The notes below the pieces were generated by a model that made no database searches, was not told the DNA's origin, and was given only the letters and a program-made list of their open reading frames with translations. 64,000 nucleotides of DNA from Terriglobia bacterium. Lineage in GTDB: Bacteria; Acidobacteriota; Terriglobia; Terriglobales; Acidobacteriaceae. Location: assembly GCA_020072815.1 (NCBI GenBank), contig JAIQGE010000021.1:47597-111596 (forward strand), in the 5' to 3' direction. A program made the translations under genes and the position numbers. Below, in pieces: positions 53,806 through 63,669 of the stretch. Position 1 is the stretch's first letter. Each line of letters opens with the position of its first letter.

Positions 53806-55414
53806 TGCGCAGATCTGCGGCAAATTCTGATTGAGCGACCCGCGATCCACTCCTGATCATGTCTGCGGCCTTCTCCGCGATCATGATCGTGGGCGCATTC
53901 GTGTTGCCGCCGGGGACGGTAGGCATCACCGACGCGTCCACCACACGCAGGCCTTCCACGCCGCGCACCCGCAGCTCGGAATCTACGACCGCACTATTGT
54001 CATTGCTGCGGCCCATCTTGCATGTGCCCACGGGATGATAGAGCGTCTCAGCGAACTTGGTGACATGGGCGCGGAGAGCGTTGGTGTCTTTGGCATCCGG
54101 GCCGGGCAGGATTTCTTTGCCGCGATACTTGGCGAAAGCGTCGGCGGCGGCCAGGGCGCGCGACAGCTTGAGGCCTTCCACCATCACGTCCATGTCGCGG
54201 TCGTCGGCGAAGTAGTTGGCGTGGATCAGCGGCGCGTCCAGCGGATTGCTGGAGCGCAACGTCAGCCGGCCTTTGCTGTAGGGACGAATCGCCGTAGGGC
54301 CAAAAGTAAAGGCGTGGCCTTTGACTTTCTGGAAGCCATGCTCATGGTAATAGCCGGGACCAAAATGAAATTGCAGGTCGGGCGCCGGCGACGAGGAAGC
54401 AATTTTCAAGAATGCACCGCCTTCGGCCACGTTGGAAGTCAGCGGGCCCTTCTTCATGGTCATGTAGCGGGCCAGGTTCTTCAGGCTCTCCGCGTCCGCA
54501 AGGCTGATGGGTTGGGTGCACTCGTAAGCCACCGGGACGGCCGGGTGGTCCTGCAGGTTGGCGCCGACGCCGGGCAGATCGCAGAGGACGGGAATATCCA
54601 GCAGTCGCAAGTGTTCTGCCGGACCAATGCCGGAGAGCATGAGCAGTTGCGGTGATCCAATGGCTCCGGCGCAGAGAATGATTTCGCGCGTGGCGCGCTC
54701 CTGTTGGCTGGCGTTGCCGTGCTGGAAACTGACGGCCGCGGCGCGCTTGCCTTCAAAGATGATGTCAAAAACCTGCACGTCTGTGCGGACCGTGAGATTG
54801 GGCCGGGACATGACGGGATGAAGGAAAGCGGCGGCGGCGCTCCATCGCTTGCCATGGAACTGCGTGACCTGGTAAAAGCCGAAGCCTTCTTGCGTTGCGC
54901 CGTTGAAGTCCGGGTTCCGCTGGTGTCCGCACTGCGTGGCGGCTTCCAGAAAAGCTTCCGAAAGCGGGTTGGGCGAAACCAGGTCAGACACGTGCAGCGG
55001 GCCGCCGGCGCCGTGATAGTCGCTGGCGCCGCGCTGCTGGTCTTCCGACTTTTTGAAGTACGGCAGCACGTCAGCGTAGCCCCAGCCAGGATTGCCCAGG
55101 TCGCGCCAGTGATCGTAGTCGTAGCGATGTCCGCGAATGTAGATCATGGCGTTGATGGAGCTGCTGCCGCCCAGCACTTTCCCGCGCGGCCAATAAAGGC
55201 TGCGGTTGGCCAGTTGCGGTTCAGGCTGGGTAAAGTACGTCCAGTCGCACGGGCCTTTGAAGAGTTTGGAGAACGCTGCCGGGATGTGAATTTCTTTGGC
55301 GGTATCCTTGCCGCCGGCTTCCAATAGAAGCACCTTGACCGCGGGGTCTTCACTCAGGCGTCCGGCCAGACAACAGCCTGCGGAGCCGGCGCCGATAATG
55401 ATGTAGTCGAACAT
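53801..55414 (-). CDS. GMC-family FAD-dependent oxidoreductase (choline dehydrogenase-like)
   Basis: 537 residues. The FAD-binding motif [17 protein letters not shown] is at the N-terminus, followed by [16 protein letters not shown] (GMC signature 1), [20 protein letters not shown] (signature 2) and the C-terminal VGTCKMG plus [12 protein letters not shown] catalytic region. It resembles choline or alcohol dehydrogenases; the true alcohol substrate is unknown. AAGGAG precedes the ATG. The final residues (AADLRR) and the stop come from a dispersed repeat, so the original C-terminus may have been altered. Confidence 0.88.
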   Translation of the reverse strand: MFDYIIIGAGSAGCCLAGRLSEDPAVKVLLLEAGGKDTAKEIHIPAAFSKLFKGPCDWTYFTQPEPQLANRSLYWPRGKVLGGSSSINAMIYIRGHRYDYDHWRDLGNPGWGYADVLPYFKKSEDQQRGASDYHGAGGPLHVSDLVSPNPLSEAFLEAATQCGHQRNPDFNGATQEGFGFYQVTQFHGKRWSAAAAFLHPVMSRPNLTVRTDVQVFDIIFEGKRAAAVSFQHGNASQQERATREIILCAGAIGSPQLLMLSGIGPAEHLRLLDIPVLCDLPGVGANLQDHPAVPVAYECTQPISLADAESLKNLARYMTMKKGPLTSNVAEGGAFLKIASSSPAPDLQFHFGPGYYHEHGFQKVKGHAFTFGPTAIRPYSKGRLTLRSSNPLDAPLIHANYFADDRDMDVMVEGLKLSRALAAADAFAKYRGKEILPGPDAKDTNALRAHVTKFAETLYHPVGTCKMGRSNDNSAVVDSELRVRGVEGLRVVDASVMPTVPGGNTNAPTIMIAEKAADMIRSGSRVAQSEFAADLRR

Positions 55415-55512
55415 CCCGCAGCTCCTTGGTGGTTACCTGGCTAGGCGGTAGGCGGACGATTGTATCGCGAAACGCGCTCCTTTGCTTGGTTGACGCGCCA
55501 GGACCCCGGAGG

Positions 55513-56073
55513 TTAGAGGGAAAAGAACATTTGGGTAGCTTTGCTCTTGCTCTTCTTTTTCCACTGCTGGAACAACTCAGCGTACGACAAAGTAATGTAC
55601 TTGCCGGCGGAGATGCCAAGTTCTTGCGCGACGGCGTCAATCCACGGCGGCGGGCCTTCAATTTCAACAAAGTTGCCGATGGGCGTTTCGTCAATCACCA
55701 CATGCCCCGTGCCATCAGAGTATTCGCTGCGAAATTTCTCGTAGGCAAAGCTGGGTTTGAATCCAGCCGCCACCAGGATTTCTTGCAAGGCCGGGCCGTC
55801 CTGGACTTGGGTTTCAATTTCGCGCCGCGACTTGTGCCGCGTTGAACTGACTTTGCTCCTGTCTTTGTAAGTGATGGTCCACTTCTCGCCATATTGACGG
55901 ACGCGCAACAGAGCGCCGCGGCGCCTGAGAGGCGACCCAGGCCGATCGTAGAGCGTGTTCATTTCATGGGTGCGCTCGGTGACCAGCCCAAACCCCAACT
56001 GGCTGAGCTTGGAGGCCAAGGACTTGAGGTCTTCAACCTGAACTTTGATTTCGACTTCTTGCGCGTTCGGCAT
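55513..56073 (-). CDS. CYTH-domain protein (CyaB/thiamine triphosphatase-like)
   Basis: 186 residues with the CYTH signature EVEIKV at the N-terminus (ExExK), further basic and acidic strand motifs (LLRVRQYGEKWTITYK, RREIETQV, HVVIDETPIGNFVEIEG) as in class IV adenylate cyclases and triphosphatases. Both activities are possible; a soluble triphosphatase is the safer guess. The ATG giving MPNAQEVEIK is used; an in-frame upstream extension into the thiolase gene is rejected. It follows the thiolase by 8 bases on the same strand. Confidence 0.85.
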   Translation of the reverse strand: MPNAQEVEIKVQVEDLKSLASKLSQLGFGLVTERTHEMNTLYDRPGSPLRRRGALLRVRQYGEKWTITYKDRSKVSSTRHKSRREIETQVQDGPALQEILVAAGFKPSFAYEKFRSEYSDGTGHVVIDETPIGNFVEIEGPPPWIDAVAQELGISAGKYITLSYAELFQQWKKKSKSKATQMFFSL

Positions 56074-56081
56074 GGGACAGG

Positions 56082-57260
56082 CTACACCACCTCCAGCGCA
56101 AGGGCCATGCCCATGCCGCCGCTGACGCACAGCGTGGCCACGCCCCGCTTCGCCTTGCGCTTGAGCATTTCGTGCAGCAGGGTGACGGTGATCCGCGTAC
56201 CGGTGCAGCCGATGGGATGCCCCAGCGCAATAGACCCGCCGTTGACGTTGAGTTTGGCGGGGTCCATATGCAGCTCGCGGTCGCAGGCGATGACCTGCGC
56301 GGCGAAAGCTTCATTGAGTTCGATCAGGTCAAAGTCGGCGAGTTTCAGGCCGGATTTGGCTTGCAGTTTGGCCAAGGCGGGAACCGGACCAATGCCCATG
56401 GCGCGCGGGTCTACACCGGCGGAGGCGTAGCCGGCAATGCGAGCCAGCGGCTTGAGGTTGTTTCGCTTGACCAGGGCTTCACTGGCCAGGACCACGGCCG
56501 CAGCGCCGTCGGTGATGCCGGAGGAGTTGGCTGCCGTTACGGTGCCGGTCTTGGAGAACACCGGAGCCAGTTTCGCCATCTTGTCCAGCGTAGCGCCGAG
56601 AAAAGGGTGCTCATCTTGGGTGAAGCCTTCGTCGCCCTTCTTGGTTTGCAAGGTGATGGGGACAATTTCGTCTTTGAAACGGCCGGATTTGATGGCGGCT
56701 TCAGCGCGCTGCTGGGAGCGGAGAGCGAACTGGTCCTGCTCGTCGCGAGTGATCTTGTACTGTTCGGCCAGGATTTCGGCGGTTTCGCCCATCACCAGCT
56801 TGCAAAGCTGGCAGACAAAGCCGTCGCGATACATGCCGTCCACCAGTTCCTGGTTGCCCAGGCGATAGCCCCAGCGTCCGCCGTCCAGGTAGTAGGGAAC
56901 GCGGGACATGGATTCAGTCCCACCAGCCAGGACGGCGTCCATATTCCCGGCGGCAATTTCCTGGTAGCCCAAAGCGATGGCCTTCATCCCGGAGGCGCAC
57001 GCCTGGTTCACGGTGTAGGCGGGCGTTTCCTTGGGAACGCCGCTGCGGACTGACACTTGCCGCGCCGGGTTGGGACCGTTGCCGGCCTGCCGGGCGCTGC
57101 CGAAGATGGTCTCTTCTATGTAGGAGGGGGTCAGGCCGGAGCGATCCAAGGCCGCCTTGGCTGCCGCCACTCCCAGGTCGGGCGATGTCAGATTGGCCAG
57201 TTTGCCACCGAATTTGCCGATGGGGGTACGGACGGCGGAGAGTAGGAAAACGTCCTGCAA
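56082..57260 (-). CDS. Acetyl-CoA acetyltransferase (thiolase)
   Basis: 392-residue biosynthetic-type thiolase that condenses or cleaves acetoacetyl-CoA. The nucleophilic Cys is in VNQACASGMKA, the catalytic His in IALGHPIGCTGTR, and the second Cys in CVSGGMGMA. The start appears to be TTG: a stop codon lies in frame just upstream, and GGAGG is 12-13 bases before. Together with the acyl-CoA ligase, FabG-like, MaoC and acyl-CoA dehydrogenase genes elsewhere in the window it can supply fatty-acid or ketone-body metabolism. The CYTH gene follows directly. Confidence 0.93.
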   Translation of the reverse strand: MQDVFLLSAVRTPIGKFGGKLANLTSPDLGVAAAKAALDRSGLTPSYIEETIFGSARQAGNGPNPARQVSVRSGVPKETPAYTVNQACASGMKAIALGYQEIAAGNMDAVLAGGTESMSRVPYYLDGGRWGYRLGNQELVDGMYRDGFVCQLCKLVMGETAEILAEQYKITRDEQDQFALRSQQRAEAAIKSGRFKDEIVPITLQTKKGDEGFTQDEHPFLGATLDKMAKLAPVFSKTGTVTAANSSGITDGAAAVVLASEALVKRNNLKPLARIAGYASAGVDPRAMGIGPVPALAKLQAKSGLKLADFDLIELNEAFAAQVIACDRELHMDPAKLNVNGGSIALGHPIGCTGTRITVTLLHEMLKRKAKRGVATLCVSGGMGMALALEVV

Positions 57261-57652
57261 GGGTCTTTTTCAACCTCCAAACGTCCAAGTCTATCAGGTA
57301 TGAGGGCGCTGGAATCGTTCGCGGAGAACGGCTGAAAATATGCAAATTATCTCCAAATATGATGAATATTCACAAAGAAATGTGCAAATGCACGGAAACG
57401 TGTGCACTCATTAGTAACCAAAGGACAACAATTGGCTGGACCAGTACATCAAAGTTTAGGGTATATTGGTAACTGTTCGCCTAGGGCTATCGTCTTAGGG
57501 TATAGCGCTTTGGAGGATGCGCTTGGAGTGGCAAAAAGGCAACATGCTTTGTTTTGAGCGGTATGCATGGGTTGTATCTTTGTCCTTCAGAATCATATAA
57601 TTAGGTATGAAGTATTTGGGGGACCCTGAATCTCAAATGTCAAGGAGTTTGC
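57261..57652. other. Divergent intergenic region upstream of rlpA
   Basis: Less GC-rich than average. It holds the thiolase start region, a promoter for rlpA at its right end and no gene. A GTGCAAATGCACGGAAACGT stretch near 57385 has imperfect palindromes of unknown significance. Confidence 0.45.
57572..57601 (+). promoter_or_regulatory. Sigma-70-type promoter for rlpA
   Basis: TTGTAT (57572-57577) and a perfect TATAAT (57596-57601) are separated by 18 bases. The predicted start of transcription is about 45 bases before the rlpA ATG. Confidence 0.5.
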
Positions 57653-58150
57653 ATGAACCGAGTACTCACTGCTCTGTTAGCGACCTTAGTTTTTGTGGTC
57701 GCCGGCATAGCGGCAGAACCAGTTCCAAACCACCAACAGCCCCAGAAGAAAGCAATCCCCAAGGTTGTAAAAGGCTCCAAAACTTCCGGCGGGACGAGCA
57801 AGCCTGCAAAGAGTGAGCCCAAACCCTACCAGGTAGGCGAGGCCTCCTGGTACGGAAAGCAGTTTCACGGCAGAACGACGGCCAGCGGCGAAGACTTCGA
57901 CATGTTCGAACTCACGGCCGCCCATAGGCAACTCCCTCTGGGGACCTATGTGAAAGTCACCAACCTAAGAAACGGGAAGTGGATCATTGTCCGGGTCAAT
58001 GACCGCGGTCCGTACGTCGGCAACCGGATCATGGACCTGAGCTACAGTGCCGCCCGCATGTTGAACTTTTACGGGGGCATCGAAAAAGTCCGGCTCGACC
58101 TGATCAAACCGGAGACTGTGGCCGTGAATCGCGGTTACGGTGGGGAATAA
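57653..58150 (+). CDS. rlpA: RlpA-like septal ring lytic transglycosylase
   Basis: 165 residues: signal peptide (LLATLVFVVAGIAA), Lys/Pro-rich linker and a double-psi beta-barrel domain with SWYGKQFHGRTTASGE, the HRQLPLGTYVKV segment and the catalytic NDRGPYVGNRIMDLS motif. RlpA cleaves glycan strands lacking stem peptides at division sites. There is no lipobox and no SPOR domain, so it is a short secreted form. AAGGAG lies before the ATG. pyrF follows 27 bases downstream. Confidence 0.9.
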   Translation: MNRVLTALLATLVFVVAGIAAEPVPNHQQPQKKAIPKVVKGSKTSGGTSKPAKSEPKPYQVGEASWYGKQFHGRTTASGEDFDMFELTAAHRQLPLGTYVKVTNLRNGKWIIVRVNDRGPYVGNRIMDLSYSAARMLNFYGGIEKVRLDLIKPETVAVNRGYGGE

Positions 58151-58177
58151 GCCCCAAACGGTACTATACTGGGCGTG

Positions 58178-58930
58178 ATGCCCGCTCAAACCCCGGAAAT
58201 CGAGTCCTCGCCCGCGGCCCTGAAGCTGCGTGAGCGATTGATTGTAGCCTTGGACGTTCCCAATGCCCGAGAAGCTGTGGGGCTGGTTCGGAGCATTGGG
58301 GACGCCGCGGGCTTCTACAAAGTCGGCCTGCAACTGTTCGTCGCGGAAGGCCCGGAAATCGTCCGCGAGCTGGTGGGCTCCGGCCGGCGTGTTTTCCTCG
58401 ATCTAAAACTTCATGACATTCCCAACACAGTGAGCCACGCCGTAAAGTCGGCGGTGGACCTGGGCGCCAGTATGCTCACCGTGCACGCCGGCGGGGGATC
58501 GGCCATGCTTGCTGCCGCCGTTGAAGCTGCCGCGGGACGCCTGACCTTGCTCGCAGTTACCGTTCTCACCAGCATGGACGAAGACGGCCTGCACGAAATC
58601 GGGATTCCATCCGCGGTCACGATCCAGGACCAGGCGCTCAAGATGGCTGCCTTGGCGCGAAGCGCGGGATGCGGCGGAGTGGTCACGTCGCCGCGGGAGG
58701 CCGCCGTTCTGCGCAAATTTCTGGGCGATGGCCCGGCCATCGTGACCCCGGGCATTCGTCCGGCGGGCGCAGAGGTCCATGATCAGAAAAGGATTGCCAC
58801 GCCGGCTGCGGCCATAGCCGCCGGCGCCAGCCACATCGTGGTCGGCCGTCCGATAACTGCGGCCGCTGATCCAACCCAGGCGGCGCTGGGAATCATCAGA
58901 GAGATGGAGCAATCGAACTCAAACCAATAG
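58178..58930 (+). CDS. pyrF: Orotidine 5'-phosphate decarboxylase
   Basis: About 250 residues. OMP decarboxylase makes UMP in pyrimidine synthesis. The signature LIVALDVPNAREA and the catalytic lysine segment VFLDLKLHDIPNTVSHAV with the D-K-x-x-D arrangement are present. The C-terminal phosphate-binding part has TPGIRPAGAEVHDQKRIATP and HIVVGRPITAAADP. A GTG one codon upstream is an equal start. It is co-directional with rlpA; the two are probably one transcript. Confidence 0.94.
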   Translation: MPAQTPEIESSPAALKLRERLIVALDVPNAREAVGLVRSIGDAAGFYKVGLQLFVAEGPEIVRELVGSGRRVFLDLKLHDIPNTVSHAVKSAVDLGASMLTVHAGGGSAMLAAAVEAAAGRLTLLAVTVLTSMDEDGLHEIGIPSAVTIQDQALKMAALARSAGCGGVVTSPREAAVLRKFLGDGPAIVTPGIRPAGAEVHDQKRIATPAAAIAAGASHIVVGRPITAAADPTQAALGIIREMEQSNSNQ

Positions 58931-58979
58931 ACTGGATGCAACCTTGGCTCGCATTTGGGCCAGGCGCGGGGGAGTTACT

Positions 58980-59780
58980 ATGCGCGTGTTGGTTCCTTTC
59001 CTTATGTTGATGGCCGTGGCGTCAGCCCAGCAAGCTTCCGTGCCACAGGCGCCGGAACAACAACCAGGGCAATCAGCGCCGCAAGCCCAAGCCCAAGCCA
59101 GTGACAATGAAGTTTCCGGCAAGAGGCTGATGACCGTCCCAGCGGGCACGCAGGTCCTGCTTTATCTGAAGAGCCCCATCAATACCAAGAGCGCCAAGGT
59201 GGGCGACGGAGTTTACTGCCAGACCAGCTTTCCGGTTACGCAGGACAACATTGTCGTGATTCCTGCAGGAACTTATGTCAAAGGCCAGATTGCTGAAGTG
59301 CAACGCGCCGGACGGATAAAGGGCCGTGCGCTCGTCCTGTTTCACTTCACGTCCATGATCTTTCCCAGCGGTTATACCGTGGACCTTCCGGGCGCTCTGA
59401 AGAGCCAGCCAGGTGCTACAGATTCAACCGTGAGCGATGACGAAGGCACGGTCAAAGCCAACAGTCAAAAAGGAAAAGACACAGGAACGGTCGCAAAGAC
59501 CGCGGCAACGGGCGCGGTCGTCGGGACCGTGGCGACCGGCACGGCCCGGGGCGCTGGGTTTGGCGGCATGACGGGCGCAGCCATTGGTCTGGGTCAGGTG
59601 CTGTTCACCCGCGGGCAGGATGTTCGCATAGATCAGGGGACGGCGCTGGAGATGGTGTTGCAGCGTCCGTTGACGGTGGAGATCACCCATCCGATGGATA
59701 GCGGCGCCCACGCCGATAACAACGTGGTGCCGCAACCCGGCCCCAACAATCGCCTTCCCGTACCCAGCGTTCCCAAGTAG
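58980..59780 (+). CDS. Exported TrbI/VirB10-like beta-domain protein
   Basis: 266 residues. Signal peptide (LVPFLMLMAVASA), Gln/Pro/Ala-rich linker, then a beta domain (VPAGTQVLLYLKSPINTKSAKVGDGVYCQTSFPV ... VIPAGTYVKGQIAEVQRAGRIKGRALVLFHF), a Gly/Ala-rich hydrophobic stretch (GAVVGTVATGTARGAGFGG) and a strand ending LEMVLQRPLTVEI. The pattern resembles the TrbI/VirB10 C-terminal fold and the two tandem paralogues at 24484-25853, but no conjugation genes are present. GGGGGAG precedes the ATG. Role unknown. Confidence 0.6.
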   Translation: MRVLVPFLMLMAVASAQQASVPQAPEQQPGQSAPQAQAQASDNEVSGKRLMTVPAGTQVLLYLKSPINTKSAKVGDGVYCQTSFPVTQDNIVVIPAGTYVKGQIAEVQRAGRIKGRALVLFHFTSMIFPSGYTVDLPGALKSQPGATDSTVSDDEGTVKANSQKGKDTGTVAKTAATGAVVGTVATGTARGAGFGGMTGAAIGLGQVLFTRGQDVRIDQGTALEMVLQRPLTVEITHPMDSGAHADNNVVPQPGPNNRLPVPSVPK

Positions 59781-60233
59781 GAATGAGCACGTCACAAGCA
59801 GCCTTCGACGTGCGGACCGCGTCGCCGACAAAGTCCCAAATGGCGAGGCTTGTTCAATTGTTGATCGTAAGGCGAATTTCTACTTATGCTTTATAACAAC
59901 CTTTGAGCATTCTAATGCCAGCCGAGCGCCAACCGTTGCCCTCATCATCTGACCGTTCTTGATAACGGTATTCGCTTTTCGTTGCCTCTATTGATTTTTG
60001 TAGATTCTTGCTCGTCTCCTTCCGCGTAAGTCGCCAAGCCGCACTGACATACCTCTTTTGGAAGCTCTGGAAATCAGAATGCACCTTGCACTAGGGCTGA
60101 GTAATCAGCTCTAGGCCCAGGTGTGCAATAGCCCGTCGATTGCGCATGTTTTTATGATTACCGCAGTCTTTGTTTATTTGGTGTTTTTGCATAAGCACCA
60201 TAGATAGCTTCTGTTTAAGGAGGGAGTGAGAAG
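59781..60233. other. Intergenic region upstream of the second TonB receptor
   Basis: A/T-richer than its surroundings. I see no convincing gene or RNA; a minus-strand 66-codon frame lacks features. A short hairpin ACCGTT / AACGGT lies near 59950. Just before the receptor there is a strong AAGGAGGGAG ribosome site. Confidence 0.45.
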
Positions 60234-63200
60234 ATGTCAAGAAAAGTAGGCTTTTCCCCTTGGATTCTGACACTGCTTTTGCTTTTGCTTACGGTGTCAG
60301 CATTCACCCAGACCACTGCCAGCATCAAGGGAACTGTTACCGATGCCAGTGGCGCAGCCGTCGTCGGCGCCAAAGTGACTGTCAAAAACAGTGAACGGGG
60401 AATCGAACGGGTGACCCAGACCAGTTCGATCGGCGATTATGAAGTCCCTGCGCTGCCCCCAGGCATATACAACGTCGAAGTCCGGATGAATGGCTTCGAG
60501 TCCCAGATCGCGAAAGGAGTCGTTCTGCAAGTCAGCAACAACTCCGTTCAGAACTTCGCGCTGAAGGTAGCGAGCACGAATGAAGTGGTGACCGTGGAAG
60601 CTAGTGCGCCGGTGATTGAAACCACCACCATGACAGTGGGTCAGTCCATTGACCAGCAGACGGTACAGAATATTCCCTTGAACGGCCGCCATTTTGTGGA
60701 TCTGGGGCTGTTGATCCCGGGCTCGGTGACGCCGCCGCAAAATGGGTTCCTTACGGCTCCTCTTCGCGGACAAGGTTCGTTCGCGTTTAACACCGCGGGC
60801 AACCGCGAAGACTCCGTCAACTTCATGGTGAACGGCATCAACCTCAACGACATGGTGCAGAACCAGATCACCTTCCAGCCGTCCATCAACACGGTTTCCG
60901 AGTTCAAGGTGGACAACTCTACCTACAGCGCGGAATTCGGACGCAACTCCGGCGCCATCGTGAACATCGCCACGCGTTCGGGCACCAACAGCTATCACGG
61001 CGAGTTTTTTGAATTTCTGCGCAACAACGATTTCGACGCCAGAAACATCTTCAACACTACGCCCACGCCGCAATCTGTGTTTAAGCGCAACAATTACGGG
61101 GCTGCTTTTGGCGGACCCATCAAGAAGGACAAGACGTTCTTCTTCCTGAGTTATGAAGGCACCCGCCAACGCCAGGGGCTTACGTTGAATACCCAGGTGC
61201 TGAACGCCGCCCAGCGGACGGCGGTACAGACGGCCGCGAATCCAACCAGCATGCAACTGCTGTCACTGATACCGTCGGCGAATGATCCCACCGGGACGCG
61301 TTTTCTGGGGTCGGCCACCGCCCCGGTAAACATTGACCAGGGGACGGCGGACATCAATCACAACTTCAGCAGCAACACTCGCTTGCACGGGTATTGGGCG
61401 GTCCAGCACGATCTGCGCCAGGAGCCGACACTGCAAGGCAACACTATTCCCAATTTCGGCGATACACGTGAATCAAAGCGTCAGATCGCGACCCTGGGGC
61501 TGGACCACACGTTCTCACCCAGCCTGGTGAATGAGACCCGTTTGGGATTCAACCGCATTCACATCACGTTTTCGCCAAACGCCACCCAGAATCCGGTCAG
61601 CCTTGGCATTCTGGACGGCAACAACTTCAACTCCGGTCTGCCGCAGATATCCATTGGCGGGACGGGAATCAACTTCGGCGGGCCTTCCGGTTTTCCGCAG
61701 GGCCGCGGTGATACCACCGCCGCGCTGGGCGATACTCTGAACTACATCCGTGGTCGCCACTCCTTCAAGTTTGGCGGAGAGTTCCGGCGCTTCTACAACA
61801 ACAACTTTAACGGCGACGCAGGGACCCTCACCTTCCTCAACGCCACCGACTTCGCCAACGGCTTGCCCAGCGGATTCACCATCTCCCCAGGGAACCTGCC
61901 GAGCCGCATCGCCGTCAACAACCTGGGCTTCTTTGTCCAGGATAGTTGGAAAGCCATGTCTCGGCTGACTTTGGAACTGGGCCTGCGTTACGACTGGAAT
62001 GGTACGCCCAGCGAAGCCTTTGACCGGTTCGCAAACATTGTTGTTTCTGGTGGCCAGGCTTCTCTGGTCCAGGTGTCTTCGCCTTACAACCAGAACAATA
62101 AGAACTTCCAGCCGCGCCTGGGCTTTGCCTATGATGTTTTCGGCAGCGGCAAAACCGTGGTACGCGCCGGCTACGCCATGATGACCGATCAGCCGATCAC
62201 CAATCTGGTGACCGGATTAACGGGCAACCCGCCGTTCGGCAGCCCCAAAAACTTTGTATCCACCGGCGCCAAACCCAAGACCAGCTACGCCACACTGCTT
62301 CCTGATGCGGCGGCCAGCGGCTTGGCGCCCACCGTGGTGGATCCTGACTTCAAGAACTCGTATGTCGAGTCCTACAACCTGAATATCCAACACCAGCTCG
62401 GCAAGAACTGGAGCATGATGATTGGCTATTTCGGGTCTGAAGCGCACGATCTGCGTACCCGGGTCAACTTGAACCAGTTTGTCGGCGGCGTTCGTCCGTT
62501 CGCGAACCTCTCGGCCAGCAGTCCCATCTTGCCCGGAGCGGGCGTAGGCAACATCTCTGATAACGTCAGCAACGGCAATTCCGCCTACAACGCTCTGTGG
62601 GTCTCCTCCACCATGCGCCCGTGGCATGGATTGCAGTTCAACGCGTCCTACACCTACTCCAAGTCGATAGATTACACGTCACAGAACGGACAGGGCATTG
62701 TGATCCAGAACAGCCTCAATCCCGCCGGTGACCGGGGTCTATCGGACTTCGACGCGCGCAACCGCTTCGCCATGAACTTCATCTACGACCTGCCCTTCAA
62801 GGGGAACCGCTTGGTGGATGGATGGCGCGTGGGCAGCGTCATCTTCGATCAAAGCGGCAACCCCGTCAGCCTGCTGGCTAACGCCACGGGCATTGCCGGA
62901 TTCACCGGCGTGGCTACCCTGCGGCCGGACCTGCTGGGCGCGGTGCCCATCACGGGTACTCCGGTTGCCGGCGGAATCCAGTGGTTTGGTGGCTCGGTCT
63001 GCGATCCTTTCGTGGGCTGCGCCGCCGGGTCAACGTTTGCTATTCCTGATGTTGCGGGCGGAACGGCGCGGGCCTTCCATTTCGGCAACATGGGACGCAA
63101 CGCGATCATCGGACCGGGCTTCAATAACGTAGACTTCTCCCTGAGCAAGCGGACCAAGCTTACGGAGCGGTTTAGTCACGAAATGCGCTTTGAAGCCTTT

Positions 63201-63350
63201 GATCTGCTCAACCATCCGAACCTTGGCCAGCCTGGACGCGTTGCCCAGGTTGGAAGCACCACCTTCGGCGTGATCAGCAGCACACGCTTCCCGGTGGGCG
63301 ACTCGGGCTCCGCCCGCCAGTTACAGTTCGCGATGAAACTGGTTTTCTAA
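60234..63350 (+). CDS. Oar-type TonB-dependent receptor with carboxypeptidase-like regulatory domain
   Basis: 1038 residues. Signal peptide (LTLLLLLLTVSAFT), CarboxypepD_reg domain (ASIKGTVTDASGAAVVGAKVTV), plug (QTVQNIPLNGRHFVDLGLLIPGS) and an outer-membrane barrel ending in phenylalanine (LQFAMKLVF). It is a paralogue of the receptor at 37099-40428, but the barrel sequences differ strongly, implying different substrates. AAGGAGGGAG precedes the ATG. A strong terminator follows. No substrate-specific genes are adjacent. Confidence 0.92.
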   Translation: MSRKVGFSPWILTLLLLLLTVSAFTQTTASIKGTVTDASGAAVVGAKVTVKNSERGIERVTQTSSIGDYEVPALPPGIYNVEVRMNGFESQIAKGVVLQVSNNSVQNFALKVASTNEVVTVEASAPVIETTTMTVGQSIDQQTVQNIPLNGRHFVDLGLLIPGSVTPPQNGFLTAPLRGQGSFAFNTAGNREDSVNFMVNGINLNDMVQNQITFQPSINTVSEFKVDNSTYSAEFGRNSGAIVNIATRSGTNSYHGEFFEFLRNNDFDARNIFNTTPTPQSVFKRNNYGAAFGGPIKKDKTFFFLSYEGTRQRQGLTLNTQVLNAAQRTAVQTAANPTSMQLLSLIPSANDPTGTRFLGSATAPVNIDQGTADINHNFSSNTRLHGYWAVQHDLRQEPTLQGNTIPNFGDTRESKRQIATLGLDHTFSPSLVNETRLGFNRIHITFSPNATQNPVSLGILDGNNFNSGLPQISIGGTGINFGGPSGFPQGRGDTTAALGDTLNYIRGRHSFKFGGEFRRFYNNNFNGDAGTLTFLNATDFANGLPSGFTISPGNLPSRIAVNNLGFFVQDSWKAMSRLTLELGLRYDWNGTPSEAFDRFANIVVSGGQASLVQVSSPYNQNNKNFQPRLGFAYDVFGSGKTVVRAGYAMMTDQPITNLVTGLTGNPPFGSPKNFVSTGAKPKTSYATLLPDAAASGLAPTVVDPDFKNSYVESYNLNIQHQLGKNWSMMIGYFGSEAHDLRTRVNLNQFVGGVRPFANLSASSPILPGAGVGNISDNVSNGNSAYNALWVSSTMRPWHGLQFNASYTYSKSIDYTSQNGQGIVIQNSLNPAGDRGLSDFDARNRFAMNFIYDLPFKGNRLVDGWRVGSVIFDQSGNPVSLLANATGIAGFTGVATLRPDLLGAVPITGTPVAGGIQWFGGSVCDPFVGCAAGSTFAIPDVAGGTARAFHFGNMGRNAIIGPGFNNVDFSLSKRTKLTERFSHEMRFEAFDLLNHPNLGQPGRVAQVGSTTFGVISSTRFPVGDSGSARQLQFAMKLVF

Positions 63351-63372
63351 AAGAAAAGCATCACTCACCTTC

Positions 63373-63403
63373 AAGCGCACCGGTCCAATCCGGTGCGCTT
63401 TTT
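63373..63403 (+). terminator. Rho-independent terminator after second TonB receptor
   Basis: A perfect 11-bp stem AAGCGCACCGG / CCGGTGCGCTT with loop TCCAAT is followed by TTTCTT. It begins 23 bases after the stop codon. Confidence 0.85.
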
Positions 63404-63579
63404 CTTGCGGGGAACAAGCGGCAAGGCCGACTTGCGCGCCTAGCCGCCTGCAACTGGGCCGGAAGATTCCACCAGAAGCGAGATAGCCAGGCGGTTTAGA
63501 GCGAAGCGGTTCATCGTGCGCGATGACGTCTGCCTAAAAGGCCCGCGTCCCGGCGGGCCGGGACACTAGACGCTGATAC

Positions 63580-63615
63580 TGGCAGCGAGCCAGTTTTTCA
63601 ACAGACTCGCTGCCA
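63580..63615. repeat. Inverted repeat next to the groEL terminator
   Basis: TGGCAGCGAG and CTCGCTGCCA are perfect 10-bp inverted arms 16 bases apart. They flank a TTTTTCAACAG segment and touch the groEL terminator. It may be a second terminator or a dispersed element. Confidence 0.45.
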
Positions 63616-63644
63616 AAAAAAGCCCCGCCTTTTGGGCGGGGCTT
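63615..63644 (-). terminator. Rho-independent terminator of groEL
   Basis: On the minus strand AAGCCCCGCC / GGCGGGGCTT forms a 10-bp stem with a 5-base loop, followed by TTTTT. It lies 26 bases beyond the groEL stop. Confidence 0.9.
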
Positions 63645-63669
63645 GTAGGAGCGTCGTGCAATTTCTTGT

